From Apostichopus japonicus (Eukaryota; Echinodermata; Holothuroidea; Aspidochirotida; Stichopodidae): a stretch of DNA of 64,000 bases. Numbering within the stretch: position 1 is the first letter of the stretch; each line of letters begins with the position of its first letter. A program made the translations under genes and the position numbers. Where the stretch lies: positions 11,293,917 to 11,357,916 of the forward strand of contig NC_092571.1 in the NCBI RefSeq assembly GCF_037975245.1. The letters run 5' to 3'. Below the pieces are notes generated by a model that worked only from the letters and a program-made list of their open reading frames with translations, did not search any database and was not told the origin of the DNA. This document shows, piece by piece, positions 1-10,500 of this stretch.

Positions 1-210
1 CTAGAATTCAGATATAGATGAAACATAACATCAGAAAATGGTCTATTTACTGATAGAATTTTTAATAAGGTATAAGTTACAAACCCTATCACTTGATGTA
101 AAAAAAATGTTCATGTAATTGCCATTTTTATCCACGACATATTACTGGTTATTTATTAATACTAATAAAAGAAATAAATAATAAATAATTATATTAAAAA
201 TCTAATAAAG

Positions 211-231
211 TTAGAGGAAAAGCAGATGCAG
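211..231 (+). CDS. Candidate 21-nt microexon, type A (LEEKQMQ)
   Basis: It is preceded by AAG and followed by GTACGA. The 21 nt read in phase 0 as LEEKQMQ. The upstream tract is A-rich rather than pyrimidine-rich, so the acceptor is weak. It is the first of eleven related cassettes on the plus strand. Confidence 0.4.
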
Positions 232-1660
232 GTACGAGAAACGAATATCTGCGGGTCATTTGTTAAGTACAGCATTTATGTCGCTGTTTAAAAACAAAAA
301 AGACCCGACAAAAAAGACCAAAAAGGACCCGACACCTTGAATTAGACAAGAATGACCTAACAAATAATAAAGTGTTTACTTACTGATATTTTTGAATACT
401 ATTTCTAATGAGAAAGATCAAAATTTGTATCTAATATTATAATAACATCTGGAATTAATCAATTGAGCCCCTTGCAGAAGAATTGTTAAACGATCACGAT
501 GGTCGAGACGCGTCGCTGCCGATCGAAGTCCCCGAGCAGAACGTTTGGACAATCCTGAACCGAAACTGGTCGGTTAAGCATAAACAAAACCACCGTTATT
601 AAGACCATAATATGATTTAAATTATCTCAAATGTCGATGATCCTGCTTCTTTAACTTCGTAGCGAAGCTTCTAGAATTTGGTTACGTACAATGCAAGGAA
701 AATGTGACATTCTATACAGTGCAAGTTCAACCCTACAGTACTATAGTTGTGGTAACATGGGGTATAGACCTAACTAATATACGTTGTATAACAGGCTAGC
801 CCGTGTAATGATATATTTTAACTGTTACGTAAAGTCATAACACAACGCCATTTTTACCACAAAAGAAAAAAATCTAGTAGTGATTGTTCTAAAACCAACT
901 GGTTTTTAGTTTTGTGTAAAATATTAGGTAACCAATAACAAAAATTGTCATTTGCTGCATCAAGGAGGCCTAGGCTATGGTCATTGCAGGTAATTTGACA
1001 ATAGTATAGGCCTACAAGCACTCGTTGTGTATGTGTAGTGTTTTGAACGAGTCGTGTCCAAATTCTCCGATTTCTGTCATCTTTTGGAAAAGCGTGCAGA
1101 TGAAATCGTCTTTAATTAGTGGTGGAGCAACCTGCACCCACACATCGGTTCGGCATATATAACAGTTACGATATAAATTTACGTCAAAACAAAACTCCAA
1201 ACCTCAAATCTCAATTACTACAGAGCACTGCAACAGTGTATACTGTTGTGTGTTCTCAGAACTTAAAGAATGTAAACATAGCGTCCCGGAAGTGAGCTGA
1301 GTTCCTCGACTGACGTCACGCCGCATTACCGTATATACAACAATTTTTAGAAAGTTTTTATTAAACTATATTACACTGTATTTTTGATCGTTTATTCCTC
1401 AAGGATGCAAGCTTCGTTTGACACAAATTGGATATCATTGGAAAGCTACGAGTGTACAGAATACGATGATAAAATCTGTCCATTTCATAACTTCTTTAAA
1501 AGTAGTCTACTTACTGGTATATTATTCAAAACGTGGGTGAGTGACAAATGCTTTATATTTTCCCGCAGAAATAGTAAATGATTACTATCAATATGTTATT
1601 GCACACGCTACTATTTATCTCCGGGAAAATAAAAACTTATTTCTTTTTCTTATTTACTTC
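232..1660. other. No gene seen; array flank and unrelated insert
   Basis: From 232 to about 430 this continues the type A unit flank, and it includes two AAAAAGACCCGAC-like copies near 296-335. A GC-richer patch at about 460-600 and the stretch to 1390 do not match the array and look inserted. From about 1500 the type C unit begins. No supported exon was found. Confidence 0.5.
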
Positions 1661-1668
1661 AAATATAG

Positions 1669-1686
1669 TTGGAGGAATCACGGCAG
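1669..1686 (+). CDS. Candidate 18-nt microexon, type C (LEESRQ)
   Basis: A strong pyrimidine tract ends in AAATATAG just before it and GTAAGAATGA follows. The 18 nt read LEESRQ in phase 0. It is one codon shorter than the other copies. The next cassette starts only 43 nt later. Confidence 0.5.
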
Positions 1687-1729
1687 GTAAGAATGAAGCA
1701 AATAAATTCTCTTTTTTTGTCGTATACAG

Positions 1730-1750
1730 TTAGAGGAGAACCAGAAACAG
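1730..1750 (+). CDS. Candidate 21-nt microexon, type B (LEENQKQ)
   Basis: The acceptor CTTTTTTTGTCGTATACAG precedes it and the imperfect donor GTTCGAATGA follows. It reads LEENQKQ in phase 0. Confidence 0.45.
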
Positions 1751-2030
1751 GTTCGAATGAAAAGATGGCACTATTTATAATCAATGAGGAAGAAAAATTC
1801 CTATTTCTAGTATTAACATTAAATCTTGAATTAAGATAGAAAAGATCGAAGAAATCTTAAAGGTAATCTACTTACTGGTATATTATTCATAACGTGGATG
1901 AGTGACAAATACTTTATATTTTCCCGCAGAAATAGTAAAAGGAGTACTATCAATATGTTATTGCATATGCTACTATTTATCTACAAGAAAATATTAGCCA
2001 TATTTCTTTTTCCCTTTAATTCATATATAG

Positions 2031-2051
2031 TTAGAGAAATCAAAACGGCAG
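2031..2051 (+). CDS. Candidate 21-nt microexon, type C (LEKSKRQ)
   Basis: A pyrimidine-rich acceptor ending in CATATATAG precedes it and the consensus donor GTAAGAATGA follows. It reads LEKSKRQ in phase 0. Confidence 0.5.
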
Positions 2052-2194
2052 GTAAGAATGAATGGGAGGTTACCGTACTGAAAACACCATAAAAACAAAC
2101 CAGTTTTCGTTTCAAACGAGGAAAAGAACCTTATACATCTAAAATTCAGATGTAGATGACACATTACATCATAAAGTGGCTTATTTTTTATTGT

Positions 2195-3490
2195 AATAAT
2201 AATAATAATAATAATAATAAAATGATAATGATAATAATAAGAATAATAATAAGAAGAAGAATAATAATAATACCAATAAATACCATATATTTAAGTGCTG
2301 TTATTCATGAAATAAAACATGCTCAAGAGCACTGTACAAAAGAACCAGTACCTGGAATATAAATACCAAACTTAAGAAAACCTAAAAGTAATAACAACAG
2401 CAATAAAAGTAAAAAATGATATAAGACAGGGTTATAAACCACAATAAGGAACATACAAATATAAATATACATAAAAATCGGCACTTTAATGTGAATAAAA
2501 CAACGAATAAGATTAATGCCCATACTCAAGCCTAAAAAGATAAGTTTTCAAATGCTTCTTAATAAAAGTGTCAATAGATGTGACATTTCTCAAGTGATGA
2601 GGAAGAGCATTCCAGAGTTTAGGACCTACTGCACTGAACGAACAATCACCATATGTGACTTTGTTAGTACGAGGAATGACTAGAGAAAGATTACTTTGGG
2701 ACCGGCTCCAGCTGGCGTGTAGCGTTTCACCAAATCAGTCATATAACTCGGAGATTGAGTCATGAAGAATACGAGAAACGTGCAGAATGAGCTTTTAATT
2801 TATCCAGCCATGAATTGGCAACCAATGCAGGTCTCGGAGTACCGGAGTGATGTGTTCGTAACGACGGGTTCTGGTGATAATTCTGGCAGCCGTATTCTGG
2901 ACACTCTGTAGTTTATTGATTGGGGAGCATAACGTTCCATTCAGGAGAGCATTACAGTAATCAAGACGAGATGTAACCAGCGAATGGACGAGAGACTTAG
3001 TTACCTCCTCCTTGGTTATGTACGAATTCTTCCGATGATGCGTAATTGGTTGTAACAAGAGCGACTACTTAAATTTATATGGTTTTCCAAAGACAAATAC
3101 GAGTCGAACAACACACCGAGATCCCGTACTGATGTCGAGGGTAGAATAACATCATTGCTCATTGCTTTGAATGAAAAAATATCACGTCTGTCTTGTACTC
3201 GTTAAGCTAAGCATATGATCAGCCATCCATTTTCTGACATCTTCAAGACATGTCTCCGATATATGTAGAGGATTTAATTGTATCAGGAGAATCATGTGGC
3301 TTAAACGAAAGGTACATTTGGGTGTCGTCAGCATACATATGGTAATCAAGGCCATGCTGCCTTATAACATCGCCCAGTGGTTTAGTATACATGGTGTATA
3401 ACTTTGGTCCTAGTACTGATCCCTGAGGAACACCATATTTAAGTAACAAAGGTGCAGATTTTATGTTATCGATGACGACGGACTGGCATC
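2195..3490 (-). mobile_element. 5'-truncated LINE fragment, CR1/L2-like
   Basis: Read on the minus strand, 3449-3243 encodes reverse transcriptase motifs: GVPQGSVLGP, then YADDTQMYL with the catalytic YADD. Then 3058-2795 encodes the C-terminal part seen in CR1/L2/jockey-type elements ([36 protein letters not shown]). A further stretch at about 2640-2520 reads like the usual end (GPKLWNALP ... LKTYLF). The 3' UTR runs to an (ATT)n-rich tail at about 2280-2195, as in L2-like elements. The frame is broken between segments, and the 5' half with the endonuclease is missing, so it is a dead copy. It sits inside the microexon array. Confidence 0.85.
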
Positions 3491-3658
3491 TATAAACATA
3501 AACATATTTACTGATACATGTTGAGTAAGGTATAAGTTACGAACCCTATAATTTTATGTAACAAGTGTAATGTAATTGACCTTGTTATCCGCGACATACT
3601 AATTATCAACGAGAAAATAAGAAATTACAATTTCTTTTCTTATTTTCTTCAAATATAG

Positions 3659-3679
3659 TCAGAGGAATTTATACGGCAG
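3659..3679 (+). CDS. Candidate 21-nt microexon, type C (SEEFIRQ)
   Basis: The acceptor TTCTTATTTTCTTCAAATATAG precedes it in two pyrimidine blocks and the donor GTAAGAATGA follows. It reads SEEFIRQ in phase 0. Confidence 0.5.
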
Positions 3680-3802
3680 GTAAGAATGATAGGGAGGTAG
3701 TGCAAACATCATAAAAAGCAGCTTTTATTTCATATGAGAAAACGAAATCTTATATCTAGAATTCATATATAGATGGAATATTACATCATAAAATGGTTCA
3801 TT

Positions 3803-4411
3803 GCACCCGATACTCATAGCTAGTACAGTAACTACTGTGCATGTTCCACAACCGTGCATCAGAAACTTCTGCTCTGTGTTCGTAACACGGTAACATGTGT
3901 TACAGGTGGCACAGTTATAACTGCAAAGCTGTTACACTTTCCCATGTAGGACAAAGAACTGTGCGACTGGACAAGGAGTCTATGAGTTTTTTCGTGATAA
4001 ACTATTACTACATTTAGGCCTAATTTAGACGTGGAGCTACCCATAAGGCTAATCTAGGTTCCCCCTCCCCACCTTAGGGCCCATTTTGTGTATCTGTTTT
4101 GTATCTATTTGAGACTTGCACACACTCACCTGTCCGTGAAGAATGTTTCAATCAAATGGATTTACTAATACGATTAGAAAAAATAAAATCTGAATCTCGT
4201 ATGCAGTATAAAACTAGGGAGTAGTCTTCGTTACCCAGCCGCCACGCATTTTCGCCTTTCGGACTCGTAGTTCAAAGTGTAACAGCTTTGCAGTAATCTA
4301 CTTTGCCACCTTTAACACATGTTACCGTGTTACGCACACAGCGCAGTAGTTACTGATGCACGGTGACGGAACATGAACAGTAGTTGCTGTACTAGCTATG
4401 AGTATCGGGTG
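3803..4411. mobile_element. Foldback/MITE element with long terminal inverted repeats
   Basis: The left arm (about 3804-3925) and the right arm (about 4290-4411) are inverted copies. Both begin CACCCGATACTCATAGCTAG when read inward, and both carry CGTAACACGGTAACATGTGTT. The motif TTCATT lies directly outside both ends (3797-3802 and 4412-4417), a likely target-site duplication with a one-base uncertainty at the left edge. There is no coding capacity. Confidence 0.75.
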
Positions 4412-4597
4412 TTCATTTAATGATAGAGTCTTGAGTAAGGTATACGTTACCAAACCATATCATTTTCAAAGGTTAATGTAATTGTCCTTTCTATCCACGA
4501 CATATACTATGCGTGTATTATTTATAGGTTATCACATATGCTCGTATTTATCTGTGAATTTACCAGCATTTTGCCAGTATTTTTCTGTTCTTTACAG

Positions 4598-4618
4598 TTA
4601 GAGGAAATTAAAAGATTG
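4598..4618 (+). pseudogene. Decayed type B microexon (LEEIKRL), donor lost
   Basis: The acceptor CTGTTCTTTACAG and the phase-0 reading LEEIKRL are intact. The sequence then runs straight into CAATATTTAGG, which in the 5391 copy lies downstream of the donor. A small deletion has removed the GTAAGAATGA donor. Confidence 0.5.
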
Positions 4619-4818
4619 CAATATTTAGGACCAACGAGGAAGAATAAAACTTAAATCTAGTATGAATATTACATCTTGAATTAAGATGATAGAAATGACC
4701 GAAACAATCCCCGCAGAAATAGTAAATGAGTACTAGCAATATGTTATTGCACACGCTACTATATATCTACGTGAAAATATGACACAAATTTCTTTATTCT
4801 TATTCCCTTTAAATATAG

Positions 4819-4839
4819 TTCGAGGAATCAACACGGCAG
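4819..4839 (+). CDS. Candidate 21-nt microexon, type C (FEESTRQ)
   Basis: The acceptor CCCTTTAAATATAG precedes it and the donor GTAAGAATGA follows. It reads FEESTRQ in phase 0. Confidence 0.5.
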
Positions 4840-5098
4840 GTAAGAATGAAGGGGAAGTTGTGAAGACATCATATAAAGCAATTTTTATTTCGAACGAGGA
4901 AAAGGACCTTATACATCTAGAATTCAGATATAATTGAAACACAACATCATAATGTGGTATTTTTACTGATAGAGTGTTGAGTATTGTATAAGTTACCAAA
5001 CCCTATCATTTTATGTATCAAGTGTAATTTTAATTAACCTTTTTATTCAAGTCATAGTAAAATTTATTTATAAATAATAATTAAATCATCTAAAGCAG

Positions 5099-5119
5099 TT
5101 AGAGGGAAAGCAGATGCAG
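5099..5119 (+). CDS. Candidate type A microexon with GC donor (LEGKQMQ)
   Basis: CTAAAGCAG precedes it. It reads LEGKQMQ in phase 0. The following bases are GCACGAGA where the copy at 211 has GTACGAGA, so the donor is either a GC donor or dead. Confidence 0.35.
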
Positions 5120-5390
5120 GCACGAGAAACGCATATCTGCGGATCATATGTTAAGTAGAGCATTTATTTTACTGTTTGAAAATACCCAACCCTTGAATGA
5201 GACAGGAATTTCCTGACAATGTAAAGGTGTCTGTTTACTGATAACGTTTGAATTATTGATGGTTGACCAATCTTTCACATTTATTCTAAATAACTGGTAT
5301 GCGTGTATTATCTTTACGTTATTGCATATGCTCGTATTTATCAATGAATTTACTAGCAAATGTATTTTCAAATATTTCTCTCTTATACAG

Positions 5391-5411
5391 ATAGAGGAAA
5401 ACGAAAACCGG
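5391..5411 (+). CDS. Candidate 21-nt microexon, type B (IEENENR)
   Basis: The acceptor TTTCTCTCTTATACAG precedes it and GTAAGAATGA follows. It reads IEENENR in phase 0. Confidence 0.5.
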
Positions 5412-5693
5412 GTAAGAATGAACAAATGACAATATTTATTTCCAATGAGAAAGAATAGAACCAATATTTAGTATTATCATTACATCTTGAATTAAGATAG
5501 AAGTGACCGAAAAATCTAGAATTGTGTCTACTTACTGGTATATTATTCAGAAAATGAACGAGTGACAAATCCTCCATATTTTTAACCAGAAATAGTACAT
5601 GTGAATTATTAATGTGTTATCGCATATGCTACTATTTATTTATCTACTAGAAGATGAAAAAAAAAATCTTTTTCTTCTTTACTTCATATAAAG

Positions 5694-5714
5694 TTTAGGA
5701 AATCAACAAAGCAG
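5694..5714 (+). CDS. Candidate 21-nt microexon, type C (FRKSTKQ)
   Basis: A pyrimidine tract ending in CATATAAAG precedes it and GTAAGAATGA follows. It reads FRKSTKQ in phase 0. Confidence 0.45.
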
Positions 5715-6002
5715 GTAAGAATGAACAGGAAGTATTGTTAACAACATAAAAAGCATTTTTTTTTATCAAACTAGGAAGATAACCCTTACATCTAGAATTC
5801 AGACATACACGAAAATGTCTTCAGAAAGTCGTCAATTTACTGATAGAGTTTTGAATAAGGTATAAGTTACCAAGCCATACCACTTCATGTATAAAGTGTA
5901 ATGTAATTATCCTTTTTATCCACGACATTTTAATTTTTATTAATGAATAATCATAAATAAAATAATATGAATAATATATAATTAAATATACATCTAATGC
6001 AG

Positions 6003-6023
6003 TTAGCGGAAGAACAGATGCAC
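6003..6023 (+). CDS. Candidate 21-nt microexon, type A (LAEEQMH)
   Basis: CATCTAATGCAG precedes it and GTAAGAGAAG follows. It reads LAEEQMH in phase 0. It is the last cassette recognised. Confidence 0.45.
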
Positions 6024-6771
6024 GTAAGAGAAGTGAATATCTGCGGATCATATTTTAAGTACAGCATTTATATCGCAATGTTACGATATTTTGGGGTTCA
6101 GTTTCTGAGATTACAGAATAGAATATTATTTTGAAAGTTAAATGACACAATAAATTTGCATAAATACACGGATAGGCAGTTAAAAAGTTTCACCTATTAT
6201 TCATCTGTTGTAGTGCTTGCCAGCAAGCGACGTAGCTCAACCATACAATTTTTTAGTCGATATGCTAACATTTTGACCGATGTTTCATGATTTGACAGTT
6301 GAATTAATTAAAGTAAAATTGTGATTTATCAGTATCCAGCAGTTGAAATGGATTCCCTTCTTTTGTTATGGTTTAATTACTGAAAGGGGAATAAGTTTTG
6401 AAAAAATGACTCTGGACGGCAAAATATTTAGAGATAAAGAGCGAAATGATTTCGGGTTTAGTTACGTATTGGGAATACCGTACCGAACCGAGGAGGGGAT
6501 TATCTCTACGCAGCTTCTACCTTGTACGGACCTCCACCATGGTCCTGCTACCCCCCCCCCCCGGTAGCATTCCAGTCCCCAACCATATCAATTTAACTCA
6601 ATCATAACTACTCTCATGCGTTTCTGATAGGGTAGTATACTCTTCAATATCTATTATTAATGGTTGCAGTAATATATAGTGGATTATCCACATATTGTGT
6701 ATGCATGGAGCATTTTTCCATTACAAATTACGGTTTTATTATCTACAAGTGAAGAGTAAATTCACGTATGG

Positions 6772-6773
<2 letters not shown>

Positions 6774-6815
<42 letters not shown>
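6774..6815. repeat. (TA)n microsatellite
   Basis: An uninterrupted TA dinucleotide run of about 42 bases. Confidence 0.95.
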
Positions 6816-6818
<3 letters not shown>

Positions 6819-6911
6819 CGAGATTCAGACAGGTTATACAGTTTTTCATCAATACGTCAAGCAAAATAAAAATAAACAGAATACCAGCGCAAATCTATGT
6901 TTTCATTTTAG

Positions 6912-7055
6912 GAAGGAACACATCGTTTAGTTCAACTACATCAAGGACTTATCTCGCCGAAACACAAACCACGACCTCAACTGACGACTTCTTGGTACAC
7001 GATCATTTCTTTTGTTATGAAGATCGTTATAGGTGGTCTTACTTTGTACAATTAA
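6912..7055 (+). CDS. Possible terminal exon of the microexon gene
   Basis: A pyrimidine-rich tract ends in TTTTCATTTTAG just before 6912. Read in phase 0, as the microexons require, the frame stays open for 47 codons and stops at TAA (7053-7055). The predicted piece begins EGTHRLVQLHQG, has a basic middle (PKHKPRPQ) and ends hydrophobic (ISFVMKIVIGG). A second frame is also open here, so openness is weak evidence. The case rests on the acceptor, the matching phase and the position downstream of the array and upstream of the Ig gene. No family was recognised. Confidence 0.3.
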   Translation, partial: EGTHRLVQLHQGLISPKHKPRPQLTTSWYTIISFVMKIVIGGLTLYN

Positions 7056-7578
7056 CATTCACTTCTACATCAATCGTGTTGGAAATAAGTTTTAAAGCTC
7101 GATTCGTAGCAACGGTTTGTAATATTTTATTATATTTTGTTAAATTGAGACGAAAGTTTATCATGAGCGAAAGCAGATGGAATGTGTCGTCATTAAAATA
7201 GTCGTTATAATCAGAGTGTGTAAAATAACACGTAGAATTATAATATGTTAGTAACAATATTTTGCAATAAATACTATAACTGGTAATTCACACTATGTGA
7301 AATATTTGCAAAAATCAGGAACGGTAATTTAATGAAAAGTCATCCGTGAAAGAACCAAACGACTTAACTGATCAACCAGTTTAGTTGGGGAGAAGTCTTA
7401 ATTAAAACAAATTGGTGGTGATGCAGTGGTTTGTGAATGCATCCATTTGTAGCCCAGTTGGCTGAATTTCGTACGGTCTCTTATTTTAATGCTTTCAAAG
7501 TCTTATGAATATCTTCATACATTTCAGCATTAAATGAGTTATGCATATGTCACGCTAATGTTCTATTCTTGCTCTTAG
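7056..7578. other. No feature seen
   Basis: AT-rich sequence between the possible end of the microexon gene and the first supported exon of the Ig receptor. An undetected 5' exon of the receptor could lie here. Confidence 0.5.
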
Positions 7579-10500
7579 GATTCTAACTCGGGCAATAATA
7601 ATGATGCCATTGGTTGGTTTGTGTTGTGGTGCAACAGGGAACACAGGTGAGACAGTAACTTAAACAGTACTAATCTTTTACTAAAAGTTGCGAATTTTTC
7701 TTGGGGTATGCATATAAGCTATGCATATAAGTACATGCATATAAGCGTATGCATATAAGCTAAGATATGCATATAAGCTCCAAAGTTTGTGTTTGCGGTG
7801 GCGGCACCAGAAATTCAAAGGGGTAGGAAAGGGGTGGCGTCAGTGTAGGGGTAGCAAACAGTTTGGGGAGGGCAACAAACGGACATGTATAAAACGTACA
7901 TCAGGACGACACAAGGCATGTCACAAAGAGGAATTACACTTATATTTATCTTGAACGTATCTCAGTTGGTGCCTAGTTGGGGGGGGGGGGCGGCTCCGGA
8001 AGCTCACGCGTTTTCAAATATTCCTTTTTCGCAGTGAGTTTACACCGCAAAATGCATGTGAGAGAGAAAATCCTATATATGGAATTTATTTCTTGTGGAA
8101 GGCGTTGCAGTGCATTCAGGCTGTTCTCTTGTACCTATCTTAACTTAGCCCAGAAACACATTCTAGGGGTACAATTTCGATTGAATGTATTACATTGTAT
8201 AGGGGCCCCGGAAGGTGAGCATTTGGTATCCTTATATCAAGCAATTTGGACGTAAGAAAGGAGAGTCAGTTTGGTTTTGCAACAGCCGGTTGTGGGAGGG
8301 GGGGAGGGGCGGGCACCTTGGCGCTGCCACTTTGTGTGTATGCAAGTTGGGAAGGGTAAGGGAATTAGGGATATGTAATGTTAGCGAGATGAATCAGTTA
8401 CGAAGCATTTCAAGAGAAAGGTAAGGAAAATTGGATCTTCTTCATGAACCGTATTATTCATTGTTTTGCATTATAATTGAAATGTACGTTTCTACTTTGC
8501 AACCATCGACCTATATATATCTGAACATCACATAACACTCTGAGAGAACGAACCAATATAGAACGCAATTAATTGTTCGTGTATCATTTCCTAAGTCATA
8601 GTGATTTATACAGAATATCAATCTAACGTAATAAACTCATGCAGTAATATACTTGAGGGATCATTCTTTAGGATTGGAAGATATATAGCGACGGTTGAGA
8701 TTTTCCTTCTATGACAACTAAGATAGTTACAGTAATTGCGTTATTTCTGCATCATGATTAGGAATTCTTCATAACTCCAAACGATCAAAAACATTTCAAT
8801 AGTGAATAATTTCTGCATCTGGCCTAAGCAGCGTGCAATATGTGCAAATATATTAGTGGTAAGTTAATTCACTATTCGCCTACTAGTCATTTCTGTGCAT
8901 GCTAGTTGAACTACTAGTTCTTTTAATACAAACAAAACATTATGTGTCAGATGATTGGCAAATATAGCCTAAGCATAGCCTTGTCGGAACAGATAGCATT
9001 ATATCCGGATTATCGACAGATAAACCACGTTTATGATTGATAAACAAGGGAAACTTTATCCACCGATAAACATGATTTATTAACTTATTTAACATTTGCC
9101 TTCCCATACAAAATGTGCGAAATATTCTTCTCACATTTTGCAATAGACTGTCTCAAAACACAAAGCGTCTTGTTGGGAAGTCAAGGAATCATCAGATGCC
9201 GACTTGACGTTAACAGTACCCGTTTCTTCTGGTTCGATACGAATAATGAAGGAGGCGATACTCTATTGATCAAATTGGAGAATGGACGAGTCAGCGGAAT
9301 AGGATATACGAGAGGGGAATTCAACATAGACAGTGATGGCTCGTTGATTATCAACTCAGTCACGGTTCAGCACGAAAGAGTACTTCACTTTGAAAGTCTG
9401 AGCCCCAACTTGATTAGAAGCAATGACATAACAGTTATTGTATATGGTAGGTAGTACTACTATCGTCTCCCAGTCGAATTTGTCACGTTTTACTTACTAA
9501 TTATAATTTGAAACATGTTGAATAAAGTTTGTCACATCAATTATTGGCGGCAAGCAGTAATGTATATATGAGCTTCGTCAGAGTTACTTTAAATTAAATT
9601 AACGCTTTACGCAGTAAGTGAGTGAGTAATTTCTGTATATAGTATGGCCTTTGGCAGCGTGCAATTTGCAAGTGAGCGACTGGGTCATTGAGAAAGAAAG
9701 AAAAACGTTATGACAATATACCAGACAAGCTATGGAGAATTACACCCAGTGACATTTAAAATGCTGCGTCACAACTATTACTGCTATAAATCATAGATCA
9801 AACTGTATGCATCTGCACACAAGGCATACGTCCTGCTTGTATATTACAAAGCGAAATCGTCATCCGTTCCAGCTTTAAGACGTTTAATTGGACAAATTGG
9901 GTCCTGATTCCCCATTTTAATAATTCAGTTAGATATTCCTTGCAGTGAATAAGAAAACATTTCGTGGGCATTCACAATAACTCTACACAAGTAAAGTTTA
10001 TGACTTCGTTTCGCAGTTGAACCAATCGAACCAATCCCGGTTATTACAGAGTGCCTGGGTAAATCTGATTGCATCATGAAAGGAAATCTAGATGGAGTCA
10101 TCTCGTGTGTCCATCACAATACAAGACCAGCAGCAACAATATCGTGGTTCATGAGAGATGGGACTCACGACATACCACTGAACTCCGCCACAAATCAGAC
10201 TCTTTCTGCAGATTTGATTACTTTTACGGTAACCTCAGAGATGGCCATAGGCGAAATACCCTTTCTTGTTAAAATGCAGTCCTTCGTGTTACTTGTGTGC
10301 AAGTCTCACAACCCATATTCTTTGGTACAAGAATCCGATAGCAAAGTATTGCTTGATCTCTCTCAAAATGACCATTTCGAAAAACAACCGGATCCAGTTT
10401 ACGCTATTCAAAACCAAGACTTGGTAATAGAGTGCCCACTAACCATTGCTGTTGAAGATTTAATCGTGTTGTGGATGGCCAAATCGCTTGAAACAAGAAA

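Larger units (their letters stand above)
1..6100 (+). repeat. Degenerate tandem array of microexon-bearing units
   Basis: Three kinds of unit recur in the same orientation. Unit A holds TTAGAGGAAAAGCAGATGCA-like sequence (near 211, 5099, 6003). Unit B is preceded by a TATACAG or TTTACAG acceptor (1730, 4598, 5391). Unit C is preceded by AAATATAG or a variant (1669, 2031, 3659, 4819, 5694). On the right side the order is B-C-A-B-C-A, with about 0.8-0.9 kb between like units. Shared flanks include a GAATTCAGATATAGATGAAA-like block (near 6, 2140, 3758, 4920, 5797) and a GGTATAAGTTAC-like block (68, 3530, 4438, 5860). The array is interrupted by unrelated DNA at about 430-1390, a LINE at 2195-3490 and a foldback element at 3803-4411. 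Confidence 0.75.

Noticed and set aside
6343-6567. 74-codon frame ending in PATPPPR
   Set aside because: No splice signals that fit the neighbours. It ends in a C homopolymer and has no family resemblance.
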